Below, in pieces: positions 12,801-27,800 of a DNA stretch of 64,000 nucleotides (position 1 is its first letter; every line of letters begins with the position of its first letter). Under the pieces are notes generated by a model. That model was not told the origin of the DNA, made no database searches, and was given only the letters and a program-made list of their open reading frames with translations. Position numbers and translations under genes: made by a program. The DNA comes from Marthasterias glacialis (lineage: Eukaryota > Echinodermata > Asteroidea > Forcipulatida > Asteriidae), in NCBI GenBank assembly GCA_911728455.2, contig OU452227.1, forward strand, positions 15,950,110-16,014,109, given 5' to 3'.

Positions 12801-15800
12801 TGGCAGAGCTACTTGCCTCGCATACTAAATTATTCAGCTGTTACAATTCAAATCAAAGCATACAAAACTCTTCAAAAACAGTGTCGGTCGGAAAAGACCG
12901 ACATACATTAAACACATTTATCACAAATCAAGCGAGTCAATTTAAATCGCCTCAAATACCAAGGGCTGTTGATGGAAGCAAGCAGGTTTGCTTGTTAATT
13001 TTCATGTATCCATTTCTAGATTTCTCTGATTTCCACCTCCCATGTTTAGATATTAAGTAGGAAGGGATCTGAGCATTGGATGCCTCGGAAGTGCCTCCCG
13101 ATCTGAAGCTGTGGAGACCAAAGTTATGAATATCCGGAACAAATGGTCGCAGTGCTTATAAAATGATTTCTCTGGTTCTAGTATAGCTCAGTCCGTGAAC
13201 CGTGGTATGAGACCATTTTTGGAATGGGTAAGTCTATGAAGGACTTGTAAAGGGGAACTGACTGGATCACCTAAAGCTTCAAAATATTGTTCTGCAATTA
13301 CAACACGACAGGTTGGTTGAAATGTTCTGCCGAAGGTTAAGTCATTGCCCTGGTGGTATTGATCAGTTTTTGACTTGGTCAAGTGTATGACAAGTCTATC
13401 ATTGTGAAAAGTGCAGTCTATTACTCTGACATTGCTGATATCATTGAAACGGCGAAATCGGGCCTAGCAAATGAAACATGTGAATAACATACACAGATCG
13501 TCCAATTTTGCTTTCGGTTGTCCGTGGGCATTATAAAACTTTTCCAGTATTTCCGGTGTTATGGGCTCTTTCCTATTGGGGACCAAGGCTGTCAGTCTCT
13601 TGTAGCCTTGAAGTGTTGTTTGAACCAGTGGATTGTCCGTTGGTGAGGGTAAACCAGCTAAATTATGAGCCGACTTGACTGCTGCTGATTCGAAACTTGC
13701 TACAGATTTGAGCCCGCGAGTATAAAGTGACGACGAGTATAAAGCAAAGTCGCCTGGTGAAATTGGGAATACCTTGACGTTGCTCTTAGATGAAGCCCAT
13801 TGTTTCCAACTGCCGCTGTATTTCTTTGTTGTAGAGTCTAGAGTCTGCTTTTGCTGACATCAGCAGTCTAGGTAGTGGTCCTGAAGCGAGTTTCCTAAGT
13901 TGTGGGTTGGTGACGGAATTTGCAAGCGATGACCATCTATCTGAAACATGATGTGAAAGACACTGAGCTGCAAAAAGCACTCAAACTATATAACAAACAA
14001 TATAGTAGAATGCAAAGAAACTTTTAGCCAAAAATAATAATAATAATAACTCGCAATATGCTTGGAGAATTGCCCAACACTCGCCCGGCGTCCAACATCA
14101 GTCCGGCGCTCGGTGGCCACTTAAAACCCCAACTTTGGAGGAACCGTGGGATGTTTGGCGTAGGTTGCGCACCTTGCTCCATGCAAGATGAGGGCTTGGG
14201 AGGGAGGGTTAGCGAGGTTAAGTTGCTCAACTGAGAGTGTCACCGAGCATTAAAATGCCTCATTTTATATTAAATTGTTGGAATGTTTGCTGTATTATGC
14301 AACACTTTTACATGAGCACGCTCAGTGGAGCGTGGACCTGTCGTTCGATAATGAAAAGAAAAGCAACTTTCTCACTACATTCTTCTGTTACAAAATTCTT
14401 TTCTTTTCTATTTCTACCTCATATAGATTACGGTGTGTGAAATTGAAATTTAAAGAAAAGAACACAACTGACAAACTGTTTCTTTTTGTGAACACTGGTA
14501 TGGCAGAGCTACTTGCCTCACATACTAATAGAGAACGCCAAAGAAAGGGAAAAGGGGGGAAAAGAAAAAACGACTATCCTGGGAGTTATATTACAAACAA
14601 ATACAGGCTTATGGGTATTCAAAACCACTGGGTCTGATGCGCACAAATCAGCATCGTCGGCTGTTAAAAAGCTCAAGTGCAATAAACTGCACTTATCAAT
14701 TCCATCGCAAAAAGAGCGCTATTTGAAATCCAAACGTCGAATTCATCAATGAAAAATAGAGAAACCTGCATTCGAATTCCGAGGGGATTTTGAAAAATCA
14801 AACCTCAATGCCAAACATGAAAATTTTGGAACTGGTTGAAAAAACGATTAGGAACCAAAGGAAGGAGGGCTAAATGAAATGTGAAGTAGTCTCCAGTCTT
14901 GAATTCTGTGATCTAAATTTGTGCCGTCTGGGCAAATAAATGGCCAGAAGGCTGATGGAGGCCAATTTGAAGCTACCAACGTGCCTGTTGCGCGCACCTC
15001 AAGGATGCGTTTGAAAACCTGAATAACAAGGCAGACAGGGGAACAAAAGTAGTTGTAATCATTTGTCCAACTTTGACAAAAGGCATCTACACCGTGTCAG
15101 TCCTTCTATTTTGAAAATCACAGGCGTGTGGAAAAAAGCACACCTGGATTTTTCTAGGCGTGCGATTTTGTCGAATGTTAAGTTTGTGTTACTAGGCCTA
15201 TATTGTAAAATACTCTTTTTGTTCATCCAGGGTATCCTAAATTGTGTCATTTTCGTAGAATGAAGCCTACACACTGTGTGGTTTTTCGTAAACAAGCTAA
15301 AATTTCCATGGAACTGTGCTCCGCAGACTGTCGACGGACTTTGCGCGCAGACCAGCGATGACAATGTGGTATATATGGCGGTAGCGCACACACCAGCAGT
15401 AATGATTATTGCAAATTATTGCACCAATTTATTTTACCAATAGAGGGCGTTTACTCTCGTGCTATTGCATTGTTCTGAAATGCCCTCTAGCATTCAATGT
15501 TTCTGGCATTTATTGTAGTACACAAAGTACATGTAACAAGATAACAAGGACTACAAACCTGTAAATTGGAGAACGATTTGGCTGTTTGTGTGTCGCACGG
15601 GATCGTGCGTTGTGTACATCCAGATCGCAATGTGGTCTGCATTTAGGGGCATTTTCAAATTAATTTTTTACGGTTATCCGAATCGCAAAAATGAAAATGT
15701 GTAATTTTACGCCGTTATTTTAATTTATTTCAAAGTATGAATATGCCGGAAATTTGTGCCAAGGCGTGCACTTTAGAGGGATCAGGGGTGTGACTATTCA

Positions 15801-18800
15801 CACTCCTGGGGAAGGTTTTAGGCGTGCGATGGCGTGCGGGTGCGATCTCATGCCTCAAATCAGAAGGACTGCCGTGTATGCCCTTGCACCAGAATCTGGC
15901 GTGAAACGGTTGAGTTTTGCATTCTTTGGTGATGCAGACCGATCAATGGAGTGAGGTCCCCAAAGCCCCTCTAAAACAGTAAATGAACCGTTGTCGATTG
16001 CCCAATCATCAAAATCTTGGAATTTACTTCTTTTATCCGCAAGGTTGTTTTCGTTCCTAGGCAACCAATCCGGTAGGAGAATACAGTGATACTTCCTTGA
16101 CAAAGTATAAATAGACAATGCCGTTTCTTGTAGGGCAGGTTTAACACTACTGCATGTAATGATTTGGGGCACGTTTGAATTGTCGGTAACCCACTTGATT
16201 GTTTTATGAGCTACCAAGTTTTGTAACTGGAGAAGCAAATTCCAAACTGCTGCAAGCTCGCGCCAAATGGAACTTTTTTTTCCTCTTCTTTTCAACATAA
16301 CCACCATAGCCTATGCCACTGGCATCTGAGTAAATTGTCATTGAAGGGACAAGCCGTAATCTTATGGAAGACGCATTGAGAGGGTGCATGTTTTGGGCCC
16401 AAAAGTTAAGTTCGGATACAGTGTCATCCTGCTACTTAGTAGTTTAGTACCAGGAAGTTCTTGATTCTATTGCTCTGTAAGAATTTCGAGTCATTAATCT
16501 TGAGATAGGGCCGAGAGCTAGGGACATGGACATAATCTGACCAGTGAAACAAGCTAGCTGTTTTTTTACTGGTTCAGCGCTTTTTCCTTGATGGTTTGAA
16601 AGCAAGGTTGAAATGATAAGAATTTATGATAAGGCCCAGGTCTTGTATTTTTGTTGTGGGTTCTCACAGACATTTTGTTTTACTAGCGATGAAACCACTC
16701 TTGATAATCGTACTCTGAACAATAAGCGAACTATGTCTGTGCTGAAGCAAGGTCTGGGATATGATAAGACCATCATCTATGTACATGTATGAAATAATGC
16801 CTTGTGATCTCCAATATTAAACCAGTGGACGTGTGAGTCTCGTGAACAAATGACAAGTGCTACGTAAACCAAATGGAAGAGCTGAGAACATGTAATATAT
16901 TACTACATTGTCATGATGGCGCCAAAAAAAACCTAAGTACTTTTGGTGAGGCGGAAAAATCTCAACGTAATGATACCCAGATTCAAGATCAAACTTAAAA
17001 TACAACTGATCATGATCAAGTGACGGGGCAGTATGTGAAAGATCTTCATATTTGAAATGATTTGGGTGGCGTAAATCTAGCACTAAGTGCAGTTTGTTCC
17101 CTTCTGCAACCGTTAAGGGATTGCAGCAATATGGTGGGGAGTGAAGTTGTACAATGCATTACTTTGAAATCAAATCAGCAATTGCGGCCTCAACAAACTG
17201 AGGGTGTATGCTCTTATTCTATTACATTGTTATGAAAGCGCCCTCTAGCATTCGATGGTGCTTACCTGCATTGTAGAATGCAAATTAGCAAGATAACAAA
17301 GACTATTATTAGCCCATTTGTTTGAAACGATGGGAGTTGTAACCGCGTGTGTGTCTTGTGAAGTGTGTGGAGACTGTGTTATGTACAGTTTGATGACGAC
17401 CAATGTGGTCTGCATTTCATGGCCCATTTGATAGAAGTTAAACCATCCGTAAATTAAATGGAAAAATATAACCGGCCAGTTGATTGGTCGGAAGGGCATA
17501 CTGGCCTAGTTGGCCGTGAAATGTGCATTTTTTGAAGGGGCATCACGGCTAATCGGCAGGGCATTACAGCCAATGGCCACAGTTAAGATCGAGGCCTGTC
17601 CATTATTTTGCTATGTATTCACTGCTGTGACTCTCTAAAATTTTGTATTGGACATGTTGGATAGGCCTGTCCAATATGGATACTTATTGGAGGCTTCGCA
17701 GTGTCATTTCCAAAATAATTGTTACCTGCACGTTTGTCCAAAGAGGCAAGGTCGTGTCACGGCTGACAAAGTTGGTGTCTACATGGAGTCGTCCACTTTG
17801 TTTATAAAAAATTTTCATAGAATTTTCAGAGTGTGGGGTGGATGAGTTCCGTGTCTATTTTGTGTTTTTTGTGAAACATTTTTAAATGACAAGGATGTGT
17901 GAGTTAAATAAAACAAATATTAAATGCATTTCGTTCATGCATTGTCGCAGAAAATGATCACAAGGTGAAATCTGGACGCTATTCCACTTCAGGAGGCAAA
18001 GAATGCACCCGTTTGCGTCCAATATTTGTAAAATATTAAGGTTTTGCATTGCATGCCACAAGGGCAGTGTTCTAACTAAGGCTGTTTTGTTTGCAGATGA
18101 CAATCTTTTATTAAAAACTTTACCATAGAAAGCCCCATTGATTTGAAGAACACACACCTCAACTTGACTTAATTTGGCTTAACATTGGTCCAATGAGCCA
18201 CTGTTTTTTCCCTCAGGTTTGATCGAGAACTCTACATTGAGAAATGTTACTGAAATTTGGGTACCTATTATAAAATAGATTTCTTTGGTTTACAGGAAAA
18301 ACTGGAACATTCACAAAATGAATATCTACGACAAATAAATGAACTCCAAGACGAGTTGGCACAAATTAAGGCAATTCGCGAGGAACTGTCCAAGTATATC
18401 CGGGAATTAGAGCAGCATAATGATGATTTAGAAAGAGCAAAAAGGTGAGTGCTTTTACATAAAAATGCACAGGAATACATCAGATAAGAATTTCAGCTGC
18501 TTTCTGTATAATGATAGTAATAACATGAATAATAGGCATTGAACATGTACATGTAGTACAAACTTTGCAAGTCATATGAACCCAATTAATTGATTTATTT
18601 ATTTATTCACCATTGCCAACAGCGAAGAAATCGCCAATTACAGGAACGGTTCGTGAAATAAAGTTCCCTCTGTTCCGATACTGGAAGTTTAAGTTTTTAA
18701 AATAATCCCAAGAGTTGCATGTATTACCAGCTATGGAGCCAAGGGGTAGGAAATTTTAACATGGTTTCAGTCGATGAAGTATTCTTTATACATAATGCAT

Positions 18801-21800
18801 TGTTTAAACGTATCGAAAATATGATCTTTATGTAGGATGTTTTTACTACATTACAGCGGAAAATAGACAATGATTCAAAATATAAACTTTTTTTTCTCTG
18901 AATTTATTAAATGCGACAATTTGGAAGGTCTCAGTTACATGGGGTATGAATAAGAGAAAGTAATTTTTTATTTTTTGAAGGCGTCATAAAACTAATGTAT
19001 GAAACAGTTTCTTCATATTGCATGTAAAGATAGTTATTCAAATATTTGTAATATGTGATAAATTTCATTTGTTGTTTGTGGCTACTTTGGAGGATATTTC
19101 TGCTTCATTTGGAATAGCGAGGACATTCCTACACAAAATTTAAAATTCCTTTAATAAGAGTACAGTGGAAATCTTATTGCGCACAAAGCCTTCGTACTAA
19201 TTGTCAAATACTACTGTAATACAACTAAGCTTAGTTTCCACGGAAGCGCTTCTCAGCCTCATTGGACATACATGTAATGTGCCATGTGTTAATAGTTATA
19301 TGTAATCTTTGGTCATGCCACACACTTCCCAAATTTGCCCCATGATTGCTTTCTGGGTTAAAATGGACATTACGTTGTATAATACATGCACCTTACGCAA
19401 GGGGCAAACTGCAAGTGAACCGATCACAGGTGAGCCTTTATTCAGGATGTTTGTAACCACAAGTATGAAAACAGACAAATGCGATCAAAGTGTCCAAACA
19501 CCCTTGTGTGTTGGGTTTAATTGAGTATCAATTGTGCCTTGACAGAAGGTTAAGTTGGTGGCAACATCTGTATGTCTCATGTTGGCCAAATGTTGCATGC
19601 TGGTCATTGTACATGTACTTCTTTAAATAAATTATTGTCAAACCCAAGCCTAGTTAGGTTTTCCAGCAATAGCCCAAACAACTATTGTTATTGTACATTT
19701 TTTAGGTGTTCGGGCTTCAGCCAATCACCTGTTGTTTTTGTTTGAGTTTCTTTTGTTGTTTTACTTTTCCCTTCCTTTTCCTCTCTCTCCTCCTTCTCTT
19801 CCTCCTCCTCCTCCTCCCCCTCCTCCTCCCCCTCCTCCCCCTCCTCCTGAGTGTTCCAACAAACTTTTCTGAAAGCCTGACCATGTATAAAGTTTTGTGA
19901 ATGTTTTTAAAAATCAGCAACTGTAACTGAACTATATACTACATGTTTGAAACTTGCATGTTTCAATGCGAGCATGTTTCAATGTACATGACTTAACATC
20001 AGGCCTAAAACATAATAAAACACGAAAATTACCCTTTCTTAACATCAAGATAGCCAAGTGGGCTAGCAAAAAACACAGTCTTACTAGCCCATCGGGCTAC
20101 TTTAAAAAAGCTTCAGGGCAAGCTCTGACCACTGGGAATTTTTTTGTCATGTAACTACTCAAGAAGTAAATTTCACTAGTTGCTCTTATGGTCTGCCTCA
20201 GGGTCTGGATCAGGGTCATAATAATCATATCAAAATATAACCATTTTCGTCCGTAGGACAAACACATAATGTCTAGTATTATTTGTGTTTTTTTTTTATA
20301 GAACTACGGTGACATCGTTAGAAGACTTTGAATCAAGATTAAATCTGGTGAGTAATTTGTATATATGAAAGTACTGGTAAGAATTGTAAATAACTGTTCA
20401 TTTCAATCCGAACCACTTTCTGATGGTATTAAAAAAAAATCTTTACCGGCATGTGCGCGGTATTATTTTTTTTCCACTTTTTGAAACTACCAAAATAAGT
20501 TTAATTTTTTTTAGAGTACCGTTGCCACAATGGAACCTTAACTAAACAAAGTAAAGATAACAACTTTTCTCATAAAATGCATCAGGATTTTGTGTTCTCT
20601 TTCGAGAAACTTTGTCTTCACAGTGAATTGGTCAAACCTTGACTGTAAGCCCTCATGATACAGTATGCTGGAATCTTAGACATGTCTCCCGTATGCCAAA
20701 TTCAGTGATAAACAATGGTGGCAGCCTATCGTTCTCTTGTAATTCTCATTCCTACAACAAAAGACAAAGGTCTGGAATCGTGGATTACACAATAACCCCC
20801 AGAAAAATTGAAATTTCAAGCATGAATTCCAGTACTCATTGATTGTCCCTCTTTGTATGGGGGAAACAAATTGTAACGGTCAGTGCATACCTGTGCGCGC
20901 TACACAATGGAATGTCCAGGTGCGTAATTTACATCAAACGACACAAATCGGACCCATATCAACCGACATGAATGACTCACATCAACTGACATGAATGACC
21001 CACATTAACTGACATGAGTGACCCAACCAAAAGAAGACGTTCCAAAACTGTTCTGAGACATGATAAATGCCATCGTTATTCAGTTTGGAAACGTTTTGCA
21101 TAATTAGACATCATCCAACGTCACATGGTTAAAGGTACATGTACACCATGTACATATAATTAATCTCTTTTTGAGAACGCAGTAACTCTGGAAAAAGCCG
21201 TTTGGTTTATTTTGTGCCACCACCTCTTCAATTGTATTGATTTTATGGTGTATCCAGAAGATTTAACTAATTTATGTCTCCACCATGCAAAGTGTTATAT
21301 CTACTGAATTACCAAGGCGGTGTTTGTCTGCTTTTTATCCAGGTTAAATGATGTTTGGACAATATTCAATAATGGTCAAAATTAACTTGAATTGAATGAT
21401 CCCACAGGACTAGTCATGTAAACACTTTAGTAGTCCTGTTATTTCAGTAGTACTGGGGAAAAATTGTTTAAAGACTGCTTGGACTTGGAGCTCACATGCA
21501 AATTATGTTTTTCTTGGTTTTACTTACAATGCTCAATTGTATGCTTCATAACATGACTTTGAAAATAAGTATCTGACTATAAGTAGATAACAAGCAGATT
21601 CATACAGTAAGGTTACTTTGAGCTGCTTAACAACATTGAAAACTGTCTTGCAGAAAAACAGTTTGCTGTGAATGGCTGTGATCATTCAAAACTGCTAGTA
21701 CCAATGCTGCCTGCAGTAGTTCCTTAGCATGCAGTTATGCTTGTTATTTTGTATAAACTAACCATTGTACCACATGTGTGACCCTTCTCTTTCAATGTTT

Positions 21801-24800
21801 GTTATACAGGCCATAGAAAGGAATGCATTTCTTGAAAATGAACTTGATGAGAAAGAAACCTTGGAAGTGACAGTTCAGAGAATGAAGGATGAGGCGAGAG
21901 GCAAGTTTTTTTTTTGGTTTAATAAAACACTTGCACCAAAATCTTTATTTATCCATGTGAAAGGTAAAACCCACATTAAATACCTGTACATGTACATGTA
22001 GGTTGCAATTTTTGCTTGGTTTATCAATATCAGTTGGTATTCATCCTAAGTTAGCAGGCAATTCAGTAGTGAAAACAATAAAATGAGAAAATATTAAAGT
22101 GATTCTGAAAGACATTATTAAGATATATTTAACTTTATTTATTTCGTCTCGGTAAGAACTGTTTTTCATAGGGGCCATGGGATGTAAAAGATAACAGAAT
22201 TACAGAGTACAAGTAAACAATTTTCATATAAAATACAAATTGCACAAAAGAGACACTTCAAATTAAATAAAACTATATAAAAATATAAAGAGAGAAGAGG
22301 GTCTCAAGTATGTACATAGATGAAGCCTTGGTGAACTCAAGATGAAATCTTTTAGAGGGCAAATGAAAAATTAATGGCGATGAGAAACCTTTGCCTGCGA
22401 GTATTCTGCATGTCTTGCGTGTGTGCGTGTACAGCTGCATGACGCAGCTCAAGCATACGTCACACTGTGGCTTGAAAGTGGATGCGCTGATCGAGGGGTG
22501 AGACAGGCCAGCACCAAAGAGACAGCTCCATGGCCGGCACTGACAAGAAATAACAGTTTTGTCTGTAACAAAGAATTTAAGAAAAGAATATAAATAAATG
22601 TATATCGTGAATCTTAGCCAGTGGGTTAAATGTCTCTTTATAAAAAGGGCCTACTTACGTCCATCTTTGAGTAAATGGTGCAAAGTTCTTCCCTTCACTG
22701 TACAAAATTAAGCGATGCAAGAAATCCAAAAAATCGTCACGGCACGTACGTTCAAACGTGCACGAGACGTACAACACGAGCATATGCAGGACTAGATATG
22801 CGTGCACTGAGGTTTATTCACGCACTTTAACTGATTGCGCGTCTTATTTCTGGTATAACTGATTCCATAAAGCCCGGAAAAGGAATAAAGCAGTGGTATG
22901 CAAATAGCCGTAACCCAGCCGTACAAGATTTCAAGTTTTCTATAGGTTTGTACACAAACATGGATGCACCCAGGCGGCTCCAACGTATGAACAATGTTAG
23001 CGCTCTAGTCAATATACAGTCGACTCTCGTTAATATGAGCTCGGATGTTACGAGGTTCCGGTTTATACGAGGTATTTTGCCGGTCCCGAACTGCCTTGTG
23101 CGTGTTTTAATGCATTTAAATACGGATGATACGAGCACGGTCATAACGAGAACACGGATAATACGAGGTATTCTTGCAGCCCCGTAACAAGCAAATGTAT
23201 TGTTTGTCTTACTTTTATAGCGAGTTTGGGGAATGAATTGTTGGGCATCGATAGTTTACCTTCATTGAGGTGAAAAGTTGACGTCCCAGCCTTTCAAAAC
23301 ATGTGCTACCGCTCCGTTGATCATAATCAATAGAGGTGCTATTTGAGCGTTGGCAATGGTACCAGTCCATTGAATGGTAGTACAACGCAGATGAGAGGTG
23401 GACACCAGACTGTTTATTGTTTGCTGGTATCCCGCCTTAGCAATGAGCTATCTCACATTACTGTGACCTTACTAAGGTGTGAAAACCAATGAAAATCAAC
23501 ATTCAACTTGTCATGTTGGCCGTTGCGACCGAAACTTGGCTGCCAAGAACGGCAAGTTAATGTCATATGCGCTCTTTCTTCAGTCATGAAAAATGTAAAT
23601 TGTTTTCATAAATTGACTTTCGAAATAAATTAATTAAATCAAAACAGTTTTATTTGCCCAAAATGTTATATGCTTGTTTGGTGCATGTACATGTTTATGA
23701 TCACAGTTATGCAGTGTCCATTGCAGTACGGGTGCATTTATACAGTTGCGTCCATTATGTCATGCAATGTGCATTGTTAATACCGCGCTCAGATAATATG
23801 AGGTTCGGTTAATACGAGAAAAACAAGCCAGTCCGGCGGACCTCGTATTAACGAGAGTCGACTGTATATAGCTCGATGATACCTAGGCATCTAGGCAGAA
23901 TCTATGTATGTTGGCGTTATAAAACAAAATTGATTGCTTTTAATTGGGGTCTGGTTAAAACTATGACTCCCTCGGTGACACTGAAGCGTTCCACTGATGA
24001 ACCTTAGAAGGAAATAACAGCAAGACTTAAAAGGAGTCTGGAAAACACCATTATTTTGGTTGAACTGAAGGACATTGTCTGTCCATGATCTGGCCCTATT
24101 TGGAAAGCCCCTGGAAGGTGAAGTTTACTGGTGTGAAGTGCAGTTTGTACCATAAACAAGAATCATTCAAAAGGCTATACCGAATCCTCAAGTGTCTTTT
24201 TTCAAAGGCAGTGTCACTCCTTACAATCAACCGAAACAATCAGGAGGGATAGTTCACAAATTAGAAAGGGGCATAGAATACAAATAAGGATTGTTTATGA
24301 GTGCAATGGTGCGAATATTTTCATGAATTAAACTATGGAATGTTCCATTTAACGAGGCCAAGCCGAGTTGATTGGAACATTCCATCTTTCAATTAATAAA
24401 ATTATTCTCTCCATTGCACAAATGCAAAACGTTCATTATTTGTTTTATTAGCATCCAGGTAGATCTTTGTCATTTGGAGGAAAAACAATCAACAAAATGT
24501 ACATGATTGTATTCCAGCATCCACTACAAAGGCATTTTGTACTGTAGTCTATAGCACATGCACGTGCGCAATAGACTGATCCATTAAGCCCAGCCTACCT
24601 TAGCAACTGCCTAGCAACAGCACATAGAGTGACTTTCTTGCTACAATCGCAGCAGTGGTTCGGTTGCGGCCACAAACACATATCGGATATACACTCGTAA
24701 TGTAAATGGTTTTTGTAAATAGTTTTTGTGAACGGTATGGATTTAGTTTCATGGCCTTTTAAGCAGTGCCTTGAGTCCAAAGAACAATGCAGACAGGAAC

Positions 24801-27800
24801 ACTGTTAAACCACTTCTACACGACTTACAAGGACCACTGCTGTGGGATTTGCACCACCAGAAATACGAAAAATTTGAAACAAAACAAAAGTTACTACAGT
24901 TGTGAGCTGTTGTGTGTCAGAACAATGGTGGTGGTTTGTTTATTTTTCTATTTGGATTTTTAATGTGTCAGACTTTTGTCAGACTTTTTTTTGCGTTGTC
25001 AAGGCTGTGATTGGTCAATGCAATACTAGGCGGGGCTTACTGGATCAGTCTATAGTAAAAAGGGATGGATCTAAAATGCTCGCTTAATGACGTAGGCCAT
25101 GTAATGGTTTATCGAATGCTGCGTGACCAACAATCCTCCAATCAAAAGCAAGGATCTACTTGGGTGTTATTTATATAAAAGTAAATGACTTTAAGCCTGA
25201 TTGTATTGGGGAAGAACATTAAAATTATCTTGCCAAAACATATTTATGGTAACTGTATCAAAAGGTCTGCCCAATTCATTTGGTACATTAGGGCCTATAA
25301 TTATAGGCTGTAATATTTACCAATCAGTGCCCATCAGACCATAAGGAAATTATCAGACGACCTGCATTTTTTTTCTGCATTTATTACCTGCATGAGTTGT
25401 TGAACATTCTTTACTGGACCACAAAGCCATGTTACAAAACTTTGCAGGGGTTTTGATGCGTTGCAAGACACTAATGTGCAACAAATTGTACAATTGGTTT
25501 CACCATAGAGGTCATAAGGGCACTGTATCATAATATGTTTCAAACTTACTTAAAAGTTTTAAGTCAGTACCTTATTTGTGACACGTTCAATGATTATAAA
25601 TTTCAATTTGCCTTTCACCGATGTGTGTAAGCACTGTATACTCAGTGCTTTCGAGTCCTGTGGAAAAAAAATCCACAGGCAACTCGGGTGGGATTCGAAC
25701 CCACGACTCCCGCATGACTAGAGCAGATGTCTTAACCACTAGACCACCGAGCATGCCCGGTAATGAGAGGCCAGTTCGAATCCAGTATTATTGGCGGCAG
25801 GTACTGCAAACACTTAGATAGATGTCAATATTTGCATCGGGGGAATGAATATAAATTTCAATTTGCCTTTCACCAATGTGTGTAAGCACTGTATACTCAG
25901 TGCTTTCGAGTCCTGTGGAAAAAAATCCACAGGCAACTCGGGTGGGATTCGAACCCACGACTCCCGCATGACTAGAGCAGATGTCTTAACCACTAGACCA
26001 CCGAGCAGGCCCGGTGATGAGGGGCCAGTTTGAATCCAGTATTATTGGCGGCAGGTACCGCAAACAATTAGATAGATGTCAATATTTGCATCGGGGGAAT
26101 GAATATAAATTTCAAATTTTATATTCATTCCTGCTGCCAATAATACTGGATTCGAACTGGCCCCTCATCACCGGGCGTGCTCGGTGGTCTAGTGGTTAAG
26201 ACATCTGCTCTAGTCATGCGGGAGTCGTGGGTTCGAATCCCACCCGAGTTGCCTGTGGATTTTTTTCCACAGGACTCGAAAGCACTGAGTATACAGTGCT
26301 TACACACATCGGTGAAAGGCAAATTGAAATTTATATTCATTCCCCCGATGCAAATATTGACATCTATCTAACGTTCAATGATGTTCTCCATCCTCTCAGT
26401 GATCGCTTGGTGTTGTATAGATGTTATGCGTATGACGTCACTATGAGCATTTAGTGCAGGAAAGGACATCCTCGCGCTGACGTAAAAACAGCTACAACGC
26501 ATGTTCGATGCTGTGTTTGACCTCAAGGTTTTTTTTTTTTTATACATCCAGGCCCTTGTAAAGCTATATACACAGTACATGTGCTGTATTTTGACTACAC
26601 CAAGGTGCTTTCCCCATGTACATTTAAGCACAGAATGCTGCCATTGATATGGGTTATGGCGTGGTTGGTAGCCACCAAAACCTCCACCGGTGTTTCGTGG
26701 AATTTTCATTTTCATCCACTCTCATCCCTGAAGTAGTATACAGAGTTTATATTACTTATCTTATATCGATGTAATGGTAAAGCCCAAATAGTATTTTCTA
26801 TTTTTAATAATGTTCTTTATGCAATTATTACATAAATTAAAATTGAAGTATTAATAAAATCAAAATAACCATAAATTAAAATGTAAGTGATATAGCTCAT
26901 TTTTACTTCTTTTCAACAGATATGGCTCATGAGCTGCAAGTGAAAGGAAAAATGATGGCATTGAAGGGTGCACCAGACTTGCCAGACAACAACAAAATGG
27001 ACACGACCCCTCATAAACATAGCGAGACTAGGCTACTTGAAGCAGACAATAAAGTTTTACATGAGGTAGAAACTAACACCACACCAGGTTTAAGCAAAGG
27101 TTTGTTAACTCGTTTATGCTTTCTTGAGAATAGAATAGGTACATGTAGATGGTTTTGTAAGAGGGTAATCACCAAGGAACTTAAACTGTTGAGATGTGTG
27201 TCTAAAGTGCTTATTGTTTCTTGGATAAATGTTGAGTCCTTCATCATTGATCAGTGTTTTAGCTAGGATTTGAAAAGTGGGAGTGTAAACTGAAAAATAG
27301 GGTGTGCAACTTTTTTTATCAAAAATTTACCTAGAATGCAAACCATGCACAAGCGCAGCGCGGTTAGCGCTCTAACTCTTTCAAAAATTTAATGTTGTTA
27401 TAATATTGATTAATTTGAATGATATAGGATAAAGGGCACAGGAAGCTCTTTATTGCTTGTAGATACTTGTGTATTCTTGGCACTGGATCTGGGTTCCAAT
27501 GTTGTGTCTTATGAATATTTGTTTTGTGGCGTTTATTTTAAGAAATTAATGTGTTTCTCCTTTAAATACTTTTAAGTGATTTTTTTTTAATGAGACATTA
27601 TTCAGGGCATGTAGGCGCAAGCAAGTGGCTTTAGTTTATTTGCAATAACCACTATGAAATAGATTACCAATTAACAAAACTCTTCAATGATATGCACAAT
27701 AAAAAGAATCTCAATAAACATCATATTAATATATTTACTTTAGTACAGTTAAGCTGAGCACAAGTCTTGACTTTTTAGGTGGCATTTCTTATTATTGGAA

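Noticed and set aside
25621..26371. Repeated protein with [20 protein letters not shown]
   Set aside because: It is a translation of the tRNA-derived SINE, a common false annotation.
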